This document shows, in pieces, positions 35,442 through 50,400 of a stretch of DNA of 64,000 nucleotides. Each line of letters begins with the position of its first letter. Within the stretch, counting starts at the first letter, position 1. The position numbers and the translations under genes were made by a program. This DNA comes from Apoda limacodes (taxonomy: Eukaryota; Arthropoda; Insecta; Lepidoptera; Limacodidae): positions 5,275,001 to 5,339,000 of the forward strand of contig OX291547.1 in NCBI GenBank assembly GCA_946406115.1, written 5' to 3'. The notes under the pieces were generated by a model that saw nothing but the letters and a program-made list of their open reading frames with translations, did not search any database and was not told the DNA's origin.

Positions 35442-38400
35442 GTAACAAAAATGGCCAAGAGCAATTTGGACACGGCGAAACACGGCAGAATGCAATTCGC
35501 CGCGCCTCGCTGCAAGCTTCATACAAAACTAATTTCCCAGTTATTTTTGTCATTTACTGATCAAACACCATGAGATTTTATCATTTTTATTTCAAGTTTT
35601 GATTTTAGTTTTTCATACAAATGTTCTCAAATAAGACTTAAAGTTAATAGAGCACGCTGCGAGGCGCCACGACTCGTATTCTCTTACGACACTATTTTTT
35701 TCGACACAATTTTCCCGGGTTTCGGGACATTGCTTAAGTATATTTAAAATTAATGTTATAAATAAAGTAAAAACATTTGAATTCGTTTCCTGTTAAGAAA
35801 AACTAGTACGTCATTTTTATAACTTTTAATACCATTTATTTATTTCGTACGTAAAGAGTTGCTCAATACGTAACGTATAAACGCTAGTAAGTGTAAAAAA
35901 TTTTTAAGCACTTCACCATGATAAAAAACCGCGCCTTGGTTAACGTATTAGTTTTCTATATATTGAAAAAAAAAACTAGCCTCTATATAAAAATTCTACC
36001 TCAAATTATTTTAATATGAAATAATATCTATTATTAATTGAAAAATAATCGGGTTTCCTGACAAAATATCGAGATCTAAGACAAGTTAACTTAATTGTGT
36101 GATTATTTAAGTATTATTTTCCTAATTTATGAACATTTCTTTTAAATTACTTCTTTGCCTAACCTCTGTATTTTTCTGTGATTTGTAGTATGTACCACTT
36201 TTTCAATCTCGTACAAGTAAGATATAGTGTTTTGGTATATAAGGGGTAAATCCTCGTCTTAAGTATTATTAACCCCACGCATTTCGCAAACATATCCGCA
36301 GATCGCCGCAATAGTGCTCGAAACGCGGTGAAGAAAAATTATCACTAAGCGTTTTACAGGTTTTTTTTACTGATAGCCTGCAACTCGTTTTAGTGATTTT
36401 TAAGGCCAATAATCCCTATCAAATTCTGTAAAATAATAATTAAAGCGTGCACCAAGCAGGGCTGTAGCTAGAGTTGAATCTAAAGTACGGCAGCAGTGGT
36501 TTCATGTAGGGCGCAAGTAATTTTTCTATTTTTAACCTGCTTGTGAGCATGAGTACCTATTAAGGTAGTGGATAATTGGGTGGGAACGCGGGAAAACAAA
36601 AGCAAAATGGTAACATACACACTGTTAATGCAACCATTTTGTATTTAATCTATAGGCTTCTGCCAGAATTATATATTGCTATGATTGTGAAAAACCGAGG
36701 TTGATTCAGAATTAATTTGATAGATGTCGCTAGTAGTAAACAATAATATTTTTTTTATTAATTTATATTACGGGAAAACAATTTATATATATTGTACCTA
36801 AGTTTATAGTAAGGTAGGGCATTAGTATTTCAAGGTAGGGCATTGCCCCACAATGCCTTCCCTTAGCTACGGCCCTGGCACCAAGTCGGATGCGTAACGA
36901 TTTTACGCACCGCAACACGAGTCGCCGCAGTGCACCCAGCATTAGAATGTATAGTTGACAACTAAAATGCGCGTCATATAAGTTTGCACGTTTTAAAATG
37001 CGAAGCGATAATTCTATCGTATATTGTTTTGTCAATTTCAATCACAATGGTGCCTTCGCCACGCAAAAACTTACATAGCCAGTCTAGACGTAGAGACCGG
37101 TAGAAGCTCGAGTAAATAATCAAAATGATACAACTTGAAAGCATTTTCTTACATAACTCTGATTTTCTTGTACCAATCCTTACTCAATTAAAATGGGTCC
37201 AATCTGTGAGTTATTCGTTCTCTATACGTAAAACATTTCCAAATCGGTTTATAAATAACGTAGTACTAAGGTAACAAACATTAAAAAAACATAGGTACAA
37301 CCCAATTGAGATCTTCCTCCTCTTTTTGAAGTCGGCTAAAAACAATATAGTGTTACATATCAAACATTAATTGGCAACCCTTAATTATGAAATCTTTGAA
37401 AATAAAATCAATTGTTTGTTCTTTACAAGTGAGATAGTGTTCCTTCGATGTTAGAATTATCCGAAGCCATAACTAAAGAATCATAATGTGTTGACAAACT
37501 TCTTAATAAAAAAATCCGTTACCGCACTTTAACTATGTCGGTCAAGACTAGCGCTGTAGCTACAATGGCACTGTCTAGGTTACCATCAAAGTCATTCATA
37601 GAAAATTTGTTAAGATTTATCTTTTAGAACAACTTCCGTTCCATGTCTTTGCCCATACTTTTTTTATACCACTAAAGTGGCAAACAAGCTTGAATTTCGT
37701 AACAAATCTTTTCTTTCAGTATTACTCTTTTTTTTTTATACCACTAAGGCGGTAAACAAGCCTACGGTCCGCCTGATGGTAAGCGGTCACCGTAGCCTAT
37801 GGACGCTTGCAACACCAAGGGCATCACTCGCGCGTTTCCGACCCTTCAGAAATCTAATAACTTCTTTTTTGAAGAACCCCATAATGTAGTCCTTAGAGAA
37901 AACCTTGGTAGGGAGCTCATTCCACAATGTAAGCGTTCGCGGAAGAAAGTTTCTCTGAAACCGCACTGTACGCGACCATTTCGGTTCTAAAGTGTGAGAA
38001 TGAATTCCCTGCCGATGGCGAGCGGTGCGATGGTAGAAAGTAGCCGTGGGCATCATTTCGAACAATTCCTCAGAACACAATCCATTGTACAAGCGGTAGA
38101 ACACACATAGGGAGGCAAAGTTTCTCCTTAGACTTAAGGGCTCGATACCGCAAGTGAGTTTGGGATCGTCGACAATTCTCACAGCCCGTCGTTGAACCGA
38201 GTCAAAAGGGCCAAGCTGGCCAATACTCTTAATTATAGCCGAAGTACTTTCACCTTCATATTATTTATATGAATTTATTTTTATATTATACACAGCATTG
38301 ATTTAAAAGTGTTCTCAGAAACCTACTTAAATAAATATTGTTTGATTTGATTTGATACATACATCGTCAAGATTAAGAAAACATTGATAAGCACACAAAA

Positions 38401-41400
38401 ACAAAAATAATAAAATTAAAGCACTGTCGTCATGTAAAAAAACACAAAACAATATATACGTGAAATGTCATCAAATTACATGACATTTTTAATACCGACA
38501 TACGTATTAAAAAAGAACAAAAATAATAATATAAAAAAAAGTTCCTATAGCAAAGTATACGTGTAGATACAAATAAAAATGTCATTGAATTAAAGAATAT
38601 AAAAGTGAAATGTGATTGAATTACAAAATATTACCAACGCACGGTTCGTTAAAAATTCTTGAACAGAATAAAAAGCCTTTTTAATCAACCACGCCTTTTA
38701 TTAAGCTATGAATCCATACATCATGGTGGCTTTCTAAATTTCACTCAGAGGTTTTATTTATACATCCGGGCCCATAATTAGCAGGGATCACGGCATCCTT
38801 ACTATACGCTTTATTCCATCCTCATAAATTAAACCTCCATACATACGCATCCCTAATTTGCAAATGGTAAAGCATACATTTTACCCTCAAATTCCAGAGT
38901 CTGGCGTACTCGAGTTCCCACTAAGCTCCCTGATGCCAGAAATATTAAAAGCTGAATTACTTGTCTCCGTTTTCTTACATATTGATTGCACACGGAATGT
39001 AAATTAACTAACTTGGGTATTTTATATTTACCACGGAACTTGTTTCCAAGTCTCCGAACAAATATATAATTAATTATGTTTTTTGCGGAATTTTATATTT
39101 AATGTCCATGGTAAATTATTCTACAACTTTTTACAATTCGAAATTTATGCTGATAGCGTAGCGAGAGTCAGGTTCTACTATATTAGGGTAGTTTCCAGTA
39201 CGAAGATATCTATATAAAATTCCTCCTGTTCATAGGCAAGATTTACGTCTAAAAATATCGAAGAAAAATCTGCCAATTTATCTAATTGTGTGGCCAAAAT
39301 AAGAAATAACATATTTTGTATCGCCCGTTATTTTTTTTATCACATTTGTAACACAACACACAAAATGTATGGTTAATAAATAAATGAACTCACCAAAATA
39401 CAATTGAATCGGCAGAAATAGAAGTTATACCCACAGAAAAATAACGCCACCGCCAGTTAGAGTTTAAACTTATAATTGCTCGCTTCTAGGGTGCGCGTAG
39501 TTCATATTTTGAACAGACAGCTTTATCCATACTTGATAGAATAGGCGCATTATTACCGTCAAAGGGTTCTATTCTATGAACGCGCGGTTTGCTTCGAGAA
39601 AAGATACAAAGAAAAAGTCCGTGGGAGTACTTAAGATCTTAGCACCCGCTTTGCCTGCACGTCATAATACAATTTACAAGTAAAAGAGATGAAAAAACTG
39701 GAGGCTGAATTCACAGGAAAATGCCGCTCACGCCTATTGACGTCACAAACGCCAAATTGACGTTCGTTGTCAATGTCCTTCTAAGAAAGTCACTGTTACG
39801 CATAACGACAGGCGCTTAAATGCTAAAAACTTTTTCGGTAGGCTTTTCTGGTGATTGTTCTTATAATATTTCAAAATAAATTGTTTTTATTATATATTTA
39901 TTTATTAACTATATATCTATCAAGAAAGAAATACATAGATATTCATTAAAACCTAGTCAGTAGTGATTAAAGTCCAGCAATAGCCTGCCATCAAGAAGAG
40001 ATAATTTTTTGTTTATTATTGCCTGGAATCACGGATGAATGACGATATAAAAAATGACGTTTTCTAAAAATGAAACCTAGTTAGATCGATTTATCGGTCC
40101 CCCAACCCCCCGCATACTAAATTTTATGAAAATTGTTGGGGCCGTTTCCGAGGTACAGATTATATATGTATACAAGGATTGCTTGTTTAAAGGTATTAGA
40201 TTGGTTTTTTTTACGGTCTGCCTGATGGTAAGCGGTCACCGTAGCCTATGGACGCTTGTATCACCAGGGGTATCACTCGCGCATTGCCGACCCTTAAAAA
40301 ATCTAATAACTTCTTTCTTGAAGAACCCCATACTGTAGTCCTTAGAGAAAAGCTCATTCCACAACCCAAGCGTTCGCGGGCGGAAGTTTTTTTGAAACCG
40401 CACTGTACGCGACCATTTCGGTTCTAAAGTGTGAGATTGAATTTCCTGCCGATGGCGAGCGGTACGATGGTAGAAAGTAGCCGTGGGCATCATTTCGAAC
40501 AATTCCTCAGAACACATCCCATTGTACTAGCGGTAGAACACACACATGGTTCGATACGGTAAGTAAAGCAGCAACCTCTGCCCCGACGTGAAGCACTGCC
40601 TCGCTCTGTTGAGTACGCCTAGTTTTCTGGACGCCAGCTTCACCTTGTCTTGCGAATGATCTCGGAACTGAACATCGCTGGAAATGTCAACAGCAAGGAT
40701 CCAAATGCTGGAGAGGGGAGTGTACTGGAATTGTGGGACTACAGTGAATGGGGTTTTCTTAGCGGTGAACGCGCAGACTTGTGTCTTTGTAGGGTTGAAT
40801 CGGACTAAGTTTTCCTGTCCCGTCAGAGACCTTGGGCAGTGTGGTCTCGATCTGAGACACAAGTTCTCCGCGGTTTTCTTCCACAACAGAACGAGGGATG
40901 TTTGTACGACCCGTGTAATAAGCGTCTCCAGTACTGTCATCTACATAGCAATGCATGTTGTTGATTTCCAAAATGCAAATGATATGCAGTAGAAACAGCG
41001 TAGGGGACAGCACAGAGCCTTGCGGGACACCAGCATTAATGTCCATGCTATCAGAGCAACTACCGTCAACTACGGTTCGTATGCGTCTGCCGGACAAAAA
41101 GCTAGCCACCATAAAGCACAAACCTTCGGGCACTCCGTAAGATTGCAACTTCGATAGAAGACCCCGGTGCCAGACCCAATCGAACGCCTATGTCCAGGGT
41201 ACATGCCAATGCGGGAGGCATTGACTCTTAATGGCTAGTGCCCACCGGTGTGTGAGATATACTAAAAGGTTACCAGTCGAGCGACCGTAGCGAAAATAAT
41301 ATTGACGGTCGCTGACCAGGTCGTATTTTTCTAGGTATCTTAGAAGCTGTGTGTTGATCACACGCTCCATCACCTTGGAGAGGAGAGAGGTTACGGCGAT

Positions 41401-44400
41401 TGGGCTATAATTCGATAGATCTGATCTATCGCCCTTTTTGGGCTCCGGGTGCACATTCACAGTTTTCCATAAATTCGGAAATTGCCTAGTGCGGTAGGAA
41501 AGCGCGAAGAGGCGCGTGAGTACAAGACATAGCTCAGGAGCACACTGCTTAAGCTCCACTGCTGGTACAACGTCTAGAGAAAGCAACGCACGTCGGACCT
41601 CCCGCTGTGTTATAGAGATTTCCGGCATGGTATTACCGCATCACAGAATGTGTACGGTGGTACAGCGCTGTCATCGTTCATATTCGAGTTTGAAGCAAAG
41701 CATTTAATTTGCGTTTTAGCTCAGAAATATTCGGATCCTTATTATAACGAGCCGTGGTTAAAGCCACATATGCAGTTTGTTTAAGAATTTCGGCTTTTCT
41801 GCAAGATTTAAAACCTTTGGTTTTGGTTTAGTTGGTTCAGTCCATATCATTAGCACTCCAAATTTAAGCCCTTTACGTCCTCACACTATACTGTACACCC
41901 AACATTTATTCTTCTGTGCAATATGTATCCTAAAGTACCCAAGCTTATTAGATTTGTTTCACAAACTCGGTTGATGTTTTATCTTGATTTTTGATACCGC
42001 CAATTTTGAAGTTAAATTAAAATTAAAATTGATAGGTACTTTTCGTTGTTCAGTTCGGTTTTTGATCGCGGTATTAATTAGTATTTAAGAATTTTAGTTA
42101 ACTAATTAGATTAGTGGAAAGTTTTTTAAATTCCATGGGGACGAAGTCACGTGAAAATCTAGTGATAGCAACAAAGACTATGCACGTCATACAATAACAG
42201 CGGCAAAATGTAGAACCGACATGTTTTCACCAAGTTGAAGCTAAGTTCAACTTCTGAGCATCGTCCATTGCTGTTCTCGATCTTAGGTCCGCCAATACGC
42301 TCGTTAGTCAAACAGAAGTTGCGTAGAGTGATTTTGGACAACATAGATCTACTGGAGAAGTATGAGTAACTTTTGCTACGCTATTGATTTTTTACTTTGC
42401 ATGACAGATTTTGATGTCATTTTGTGATTATACCCAGAAGTATGTAATCGATCTAAATACATGTTACTTAATACCAAAATCAATATGAATTTAAATTGAA
42501 TGTACTTAGCGAAATATCTACCTATCACTGACTCACATTTATTTCAATAATTACTTTACCTAGGTGTTAAGCTGAAATTTTGCATGTTGATTTATTATGG
42601 GGTGCAGATAGCCGCTAAGAAAGAATTTTATAATAGGAACGGATTATGGGAATGAAGAGGTAGTTGATAGTTTATATGTTATGCCTATGTTTTAATGTTA
42701 TGGACATATTTTTTGTACCGAGAATAGTAAAGTAATATGAATAAGTACTTACTATTATAACATTTTTTTAATATCTATCCTAAACTGAACTATAAGAAAA
42801 ATTTTCCGAGCAAACTCTTAAGTTTTACTATTCTGTCTATGTTCCTTTTATAATCATCACCTATTTATTCTTTTCTGATATATGGTATAGTGAGTGAGAG
42901 CGAAAGGGAAAATGGTGAATTTGACTACACAATTATTCATTTTAATTGGTTTTAACATCGATGGTTTTAAGTTTTTTAAGTCACAACTCGGCTATTTAAT
43001 CTACAATTTATTGTAAATGTGATTCATTCACCGATGATAGGTCACACCATCTTTTATTGACGATGTTAATGTAATTGTTATTTAGATAGCTTTTTAAGGG
43101 ATATAGGCTAGAAAGCTAATTTCTGTAATACTAAAGATGTGCATGTAAATGTGCTTAAAATCATTACGCAATGTCATATACATAACTATTAGATGTATAT
43201 GTTATATAGGTACTTATTAAGTAAATTATACCATTATAAATCCTTAAAACTTTACAGTTTTTGTATAAAATTTAACGTATTTACCGTTTGTACTTACATT
43301 TTTACTTTTTGCTACAATTTATAGTCTATGCACTAAATAACAACCAATTCTAATTATTTAATCGACTTTCATCACAACCAAATGCAAAACACGATTTAAA
43401 AATTGGCACAGATGTTGAAATAGTGGTCACTTACAGTTTTTTTAACAATAAATACAATAAATAAAAATCATTCAATTAATTGACAAGGAAATTGAGGTAG
43501 ACATAATTAATGTGCCTATGTATTACATTATGAAAATAACATTAACCCAGTTTCTATCTAAAAATGATATGTATTGAATCTTATCGGACTTACGGTTATT
43601 AATGATATTAATATTTTTTACTAATATTTCAGAGAACGAAGTGCTAAGTGTCAAAGGTATTTTGGACGAGGTGCCAGAAGAGTATCTCAGTCACAAGGAA
43701 AAATATGAAAATGCAATCAGAAAGTCTGTGGCGTTTTATACATTATTTCAGAAAATGAAGAAGGTTTCAGAATCACATAGTGAAATGTAAGCAATCACGT
43801 AGGTAGTAAATACCATAGAATCCATCCTAACGTACACGACACCTAGTTGTTCTCCAAATTATATGAACTCTATCTACATTTAATAAAGTAGGTACATAAA
43901 TCTAAACAGATTTTAAAAAGACCTAATAAGTGATTAGCGTAGGTAGGTAACAGAAATAAGGTTTTTTAGAATAGGAAAATTTGTTGTAAATATTTATGAA
44001 GCTCTATTATCTAAATGTTTTTCGGATTTTTTCAGGATTAAAAGTTAAAGGGACACAACTTTGTAAATTTTGAACTTTTGAACGCTGTTTGAAGGTCTTG
44101 CAAAAATACGTTTTGGAAACAAAGTTTCTCAAAAACCTTAAAATGCATTTTTGTAGACCTATCGACAACATCACACAATGAGATAAACAAGTAATCCCTT
44201 AGTTCAATGTAAAGAAAGCCACCTGGGTTCAAAAAACAGTATTTAATGACAATGACGATTCAAAAGTGTTTGTAAAAACCTAATTTAAAAAAAAAAAAAT
44301 TACTTTGACTTTACCTTTTCATTGGAACTATAATAAGGCTGTGACATACAGACGGAGGACAAGATGAAATTATAAGGGTTCCGTTTTTGCCATTTGTCTA

Positions 44401-47400
44401 CGAAACCTTAAAAAGGACTGATGTAAATCTAAGGCCGTGTGAACAACACGACGCTCTATGGACATATATGCAGATGTGCTTACCTGCGACACGACGTCTA
44501 CCTAAAGACATAGTCATTTTTAAATAAACTTAAATTAAATAGTTAAAAATAACTTTTTTTACAAGTTCAAAGGAAAGAATATTAAATGAAAAAAAACAAA
44601 AAATATTATTTAATATATAAATAGCATTTATCTAATCTGTTATTTTTGAAATCAAGCCAAGCAAGGCCTAGGCCAAGGCGCTGGGAGGCCTATGGCAGTA
44701 GCTCGCTGGTAGGCAGAATCTAGAATGTTGAATCGTCAACTATAGTATGACCCATATAAATTAGGCACATGGGGTCAACACAATTTCAAATTGAAAAAAA
44801 TATGTGTTAGAGTGTTCTAAGTGCGCCAGCGCTCCTTTTAGCTCCCTAACTTCACGCAGGGTTCGCAAAATAGCCGCGACCAAATTTCATTTTTTCTTTG
44901 TTAGTATTTTTATTTTATTTATTTGTTATGGTTTTATTTTATTTTAAGATATTATAATACACTATATTGATTTCTTTCATAATAAATAGTTTGTTTTATA
45001 TATTTATTAATATGTCATATTTTTGATTTGTTTGCGTCTCTTTGTGTGATTTTCTTAACTAATTAAGGGTTAAATAGAGGAGAGATTTTCGCAGCAGGGA
45101 AATCTAAAGGGCCTGAAATAGATATGTATAATATTGTTTATTCCAATTTTGAGTTCCCACGCGAATATTTTTTCTGTGGGGTACTATATTTCTTACGTCC
45201 GTCGTAACAATAAATAAAATCGACTTATTTTTGGTACAGACACAGCTGTAGGGACCAAGAAGAATCTTTTATCTCTTACGAGAGTTCCTTTGAGAAAGTT
45301 TTTCTGCGTAGAAAACCAATAGTTGTTTTAATAAATTCTTAAAAAATAGTTCGGTAGCAAGTACCACACGAGCAACTTCTTTTGAGAATATTTTTTGTCT
45401 TTTTAGCCATAAAAACAAACCGCTCGACCGTTGGCTAAAGATCTTTTAAGTCATGACGTGGCGTTTCGATTGATATGATGTCGAGACAAATTGGTCCATT
45501 GGTTCTTGAAATATTGAGAAGCAAAAACAAGCTTACCTACATATACACACACACACATCACTCTTAAAAGGTTGGCAAACGATTCTCCAGGTCTCAAAAC
45601 AAAAGAAAAACGCAAATTTAGCTATTTGAATTTTCGGACCTATTATAACTTCCCTCAAAAGAAGTTGATAAAACATGCCTACATTTACAGAACTTACGTT
45701 CGTGACACAATTGCCACTGCAGTATTCAAAGAGAGCAGTCCTTTCCTACTTCACAACAGTATGTTTATAGACGCCATTTTGCAGCAGTGCACCGAAAAGC
45801 AGCAGGCCAAGTGGCTGCAAAGAGCAGAAAATATGGAAATCATTGGAACTTACGCCCAGGTAGGTATACACTCAGTGCACATTTTACTCCCGAAAAATCC
45901 TACTTTGTAAGAATTTTTGGATTCCTCAGGAACCTGTTACTGAAACAGATAGTTGTTTCCGATGTACTTATAGGTATTCAAATTTCAAATGACCTGTTAT
46001 TCTTGGAACCTCAACTACAACGAATACCAGAGGTCAGTATTGTGAAGAGAGATACCTACTTTTAAACCAATCAAAGGCCGATATTTTTGACAACAGGCGT
46101 AAATACCGATCTGTCATTGGTTTAAATTTGTATGTGCCTGACTGAAAAAACCCTTATAAGATTATTCCATTTCCTGTCTGCCCGTCCATCTATGACAGAT
46201 CTTTTGCAGTCGGCTTTTTCATTTATATAATTATTCTTTATTGTTTAAAGTTTTAGTTGTTTTTTCACTTTTTCGACCGGCGCTTGTCTATTTTATTTAT
46301 CCTATAGGTAACACTCGTAGATAACTAACTTTCATTTGATACCTCATTCATCGAAATCCAGTCCAGTCGCTTATGCCTAGGCCACACACATAGCGATAAT
46401 ATTCGTGCAAAGAATCTTCGCCTGTGGCCAGCATCTATTGGGTTCCACAAAATCGGCCCTGATCCGTAATGGATAATAAATTCCAAAATCTTCTCGGTAC
46501 TCCAATCTACGTCGTAAATACGTTGCAAGCCCTTAATTCACATACACATTCGTTACGCCAATGTTTGTGGGGCGAAATGAGTCTGTGAGGCCACACAAGC
46601 GAAGTTCATTGGGATAAAATGCTTTGATGTGAGAGAGTTTACCGAAAGCGAAGCGATGTGCTTGCGACTTCGCACGAAGTGCCGAAGTATACCTGAAGAT
46701 GTGGTCATCGCGCCAGCGCGTTGTGTGTGGCCCAGGCATTAGGCTACAGGAGGTCACAATGGAACGGACATACCTACATATTTAAATACATACATGCGCG
46801 CGAAAACATTACCCTGCTTCTGGATGACTGATTCACTGATGACATATCAACGCACAGCCTAAACCGCTGCAGCGCTGGTTCGCCAGTTTTAGAGAGAGAA
46901 AGAAGACCGTTGAGAATATTTGAATTATTTCAGGTTGGTGTCGTTTTATCTTTTGTATTGTACAATTTGACATTTTACATATCTTGAGATTTAAATTGCA
47001 ATCAACCAATCAGACTACATTATCGACTTTAAGTTCTATTTAAGAAACAGACAAGAAACCACCGGTTAACTTCTTCTCTGTCACATTTTTGCAACCATTT
47101 TTACACACCTTGCTAGGAAATGCGCTGTCCCGTTCTACGACTATGGACTACATGGACTGGGCTATATTTGTTTTAATTTTATATTTATTCTAATTATTAT
47201 TAATTTAATTTTGTTTTTGGTAAATTGGGGTTTTGGCTAAAAGCTATCTACCTCAACATAATTGCCTCATATTTGTATAATAAAACTGATATAATTCTTT
47301 TTAGGGTTCCGTACCTCAAAAGCAAAATAGGAACTCTAATAGGATAACTTTGTCGTCCGTCTATCTGTCTGTCAATATCCTTTTTCTAAGGAACGCGTGG

Positions 47401-50400
47401 ATCTTTGAAAAATAGAAAGCTTTTAACTGTTTATGGTATACCTGCAAAAATATCGTTATTCTATCAATTTTCATAAAAACAACGAAACAGGTCAATCTTA
47501 ATTATGAACTTAAAACAAATTTGTGAGCATTTAGCTTTAATTTTTAATTGATTAGTATGCAAATTTCCAACCTCCATCTTAGACCTTCAAGGGATTTATT
47601 TTACAGAAGCCTTCCTTATTAGAGCCCTTCGTCAAGTATGCCGTAATGCTAAATCCCAAGTTTCTAGACACAGTGGTGTTTGGGCTGTGCGTTGATATGT
47701 CATTAAATCAGTCGGTTTCTTTTTTTTACCCCACTGACTCAGAAGGAAGGTAATGTTTTTCATGCAAGTATGTATGGATGTTAGTATGTGTATGTGTGTC
47801 CGTTCCATTGTGACCTCCTGTAATGAAAGTTATTTATCTCCCGAATTTTATAGAGTACATAAAATAGTCAATAGGCAGAAAAGCCCTAGATAAAAATAAA
47901 TAAAAAACCCAAGTGCAAAAACATTAAGAAATAAAAAAGTGCACCTAAAATATACCAATTATTTAACAAGCAGGCGGGACTCATTTCAATTTGTAGTAAT
48001 TTAAATAGTCGTACAGATTGCAGTGGTTATCTTAAAGTGAGTCCCGCCTGCTTATAATTAAATATTTGGTATGATTGAGGTGCACTTTTTTATTTCTTTT
48101 AGTTTTTAACGTTGTTGCAGTCAGGTTTTTTTATTTATTTTAATAAATACAGATGACAGTTTTGGCCTGTGCTTACCTACAGGTATACACTATGTAACAC
48201 ATATTTTGGTGTTTTTTATAAGACGAGCCAATATTTTGTAGGTTTTGTAGATTTTGTTCACTTGAAGGTCTTTTCTATCCTAAACACTAACGGTGTCACT
48301 TGGAAGTCGTAATTTTTATGTTTTTTTTTTAGACAGAGCTTGGACACGGAACATTTATTCGTGGCTTAGAAACTACTGCCACTTACGATTTGAAAACTGA
48401 AGAGTTTGTTTTGCACTCACCCACCATCACGTCTTACAAATGGTGGCCTGGAGGGTGTAAGTACTACAATTTATACAAAATCTTAACCAAATATATTTAA
48501 AATAAATGTATATAAACATAATATACCATATTAACATATTTAATATACTATTCAAAAATAAAGTAATTCACAAATTAATTTGGCTTAATTAGGTGGGTAT
48601 TTTTTAATAACTTACCCATTACTTGTAGTTTTCGCCATGTAAAATACTTTCTATGGTGAAATCGATGTTTTTTGCTTTAAATATTTAGATAAGAATTATA
48701 CACGAGTATAAAAAGCCTAGCCAAAATATATAGTTCCTACTAAACAGTATGTAAGGACAATGGTCGTTATCTTTCCAGCAGCAGATTGAAATAAATAATG
48801 ATTAACTCACTAGTTAATATTTTTGTATTTTTTTAAGTTACAATTAGTACTTATAAGTAACTTACAGAGAAACCGCTTGTCTTAACTAGTAGTTTACAGA
48901 ATTGATGGAGGTGACAGAAACTTCTGACCTTGAACATATTGTGGAATGGTGCGAGTATTATGGTCTTAGAATTAATCCTATAAAATCACAATCCAGGGTT
49001 AACTGGAATTAATTGAAATTAATGGAATTCCAATTTCATACAGCGACACAGTTATAAATCTTGGAGTCTTAGTAGACAATAATTTTACTTGGATTCCATA
49101 AGTTAAAGAAATTAGCCGATTTTTTTTTGCCTCTGTGGGATTCCTACGACGTCTACGTAATCTTCTACCAGTTCCCACTAAAATTTTGCTTGCACAATCT
49201 TTGCTTCTTCCTGTCCTCGATTTAATTAGCTCTTCTACTCTAACTCTCCGCTCCTCTACTAGCCTCATATTAAAAATACCCAGTCATAGTACTATTTTTT
49301 ATAGTTTATCTTTTACTGTTTATGCAATAAAATTATGGAACTCTCTACCTTTATCTATCAGGCGCTCACTTCCACTTTCTTAACTCCAATTTATAAATTT
49401 AGTCTTGCTATTAATACTTTAGTTCAATTTGAATATCCTTACAATAATGTAATAAAGGTATGTATGTATTTATTTATTTATTTATATACACGTATATATA
49501 AGTATGTTTATGTAACTATATGTATGTTTATGTACTTATTTATTTTATACAGTTTAGTATTATTTTCTCTTTGTAACTTTTCTCCTCCTGTGACACCTAC
49601 TTACCTTGTTTCTATTTCTATTACTTGTAACTTAAGGTTGCCTGTAAGAGATCGCTTTATAGCAGTAAGGCCGCCTAGTTGTACTATAATATATAAGAGT
49701 GTATGAATGTTTAGTTTTAAATTATTTGGTGTACAATAAAAGTATATTCTATTCTAGAAGTCGCTATTGTAGCTTTCATCTTTTTCCGTGTAAGAATGCC
49801 TGTTTTTGCTTGCCTGTTCTTCTCTCAATCCATGTAGAACTGTATGGTTCATACATGGAATGTTTGAGCTTTATTCCTTTAATCAATAATTTATTTGTGT
49901 ATTAGTTATTTTTGTCACTTTTGCCACCGAAAAATGAATCTTTAGACCCATGTCTGGAGGTGGGGTTTTTGTGTTAATCTGTCAAACTGCCTATATACAT
50001 ATTCATTGTTTATGGTAGTGTGTGTGTGTTTTATTATAGTGTGTGTACGTCAACCGTTCGTTTTGCAAGTTTTGTAACCAAAAATATTGTTAGTAACGTT
50101 TCAAAGCTAACCGAACGGTAGGCGTCGGTGGCAAAACTGGCGTTATCAAAAGTGTGAAAAGTATCATATCCTGTTATAGGTAAAATCCTGTTATCTCGAT
50201 ATCGGATACCTATTTTATATATTTATTGCACAAAATAAAAGTACAATTTGCGAACTTAATGCTAGAATATACATTCTCTACCAGTCAACCAAGAATATGG
50301 TGTAGAAAAAAATCAAAATTATGCGAGTAGCTGCTTTTTAAAGTAATAACATAAATGAGTTGATTACATACGTAATTTATATATTTATTTCACATTTTCA

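Noticed and set aside
40684..41707. Plus-strand frames over the LINE-A copy (40684-40992, 40955-41140, 41516-41707) as genes
   Set aside because: They are antisense shadows of the reverse transcriptase frames on the minus strand.
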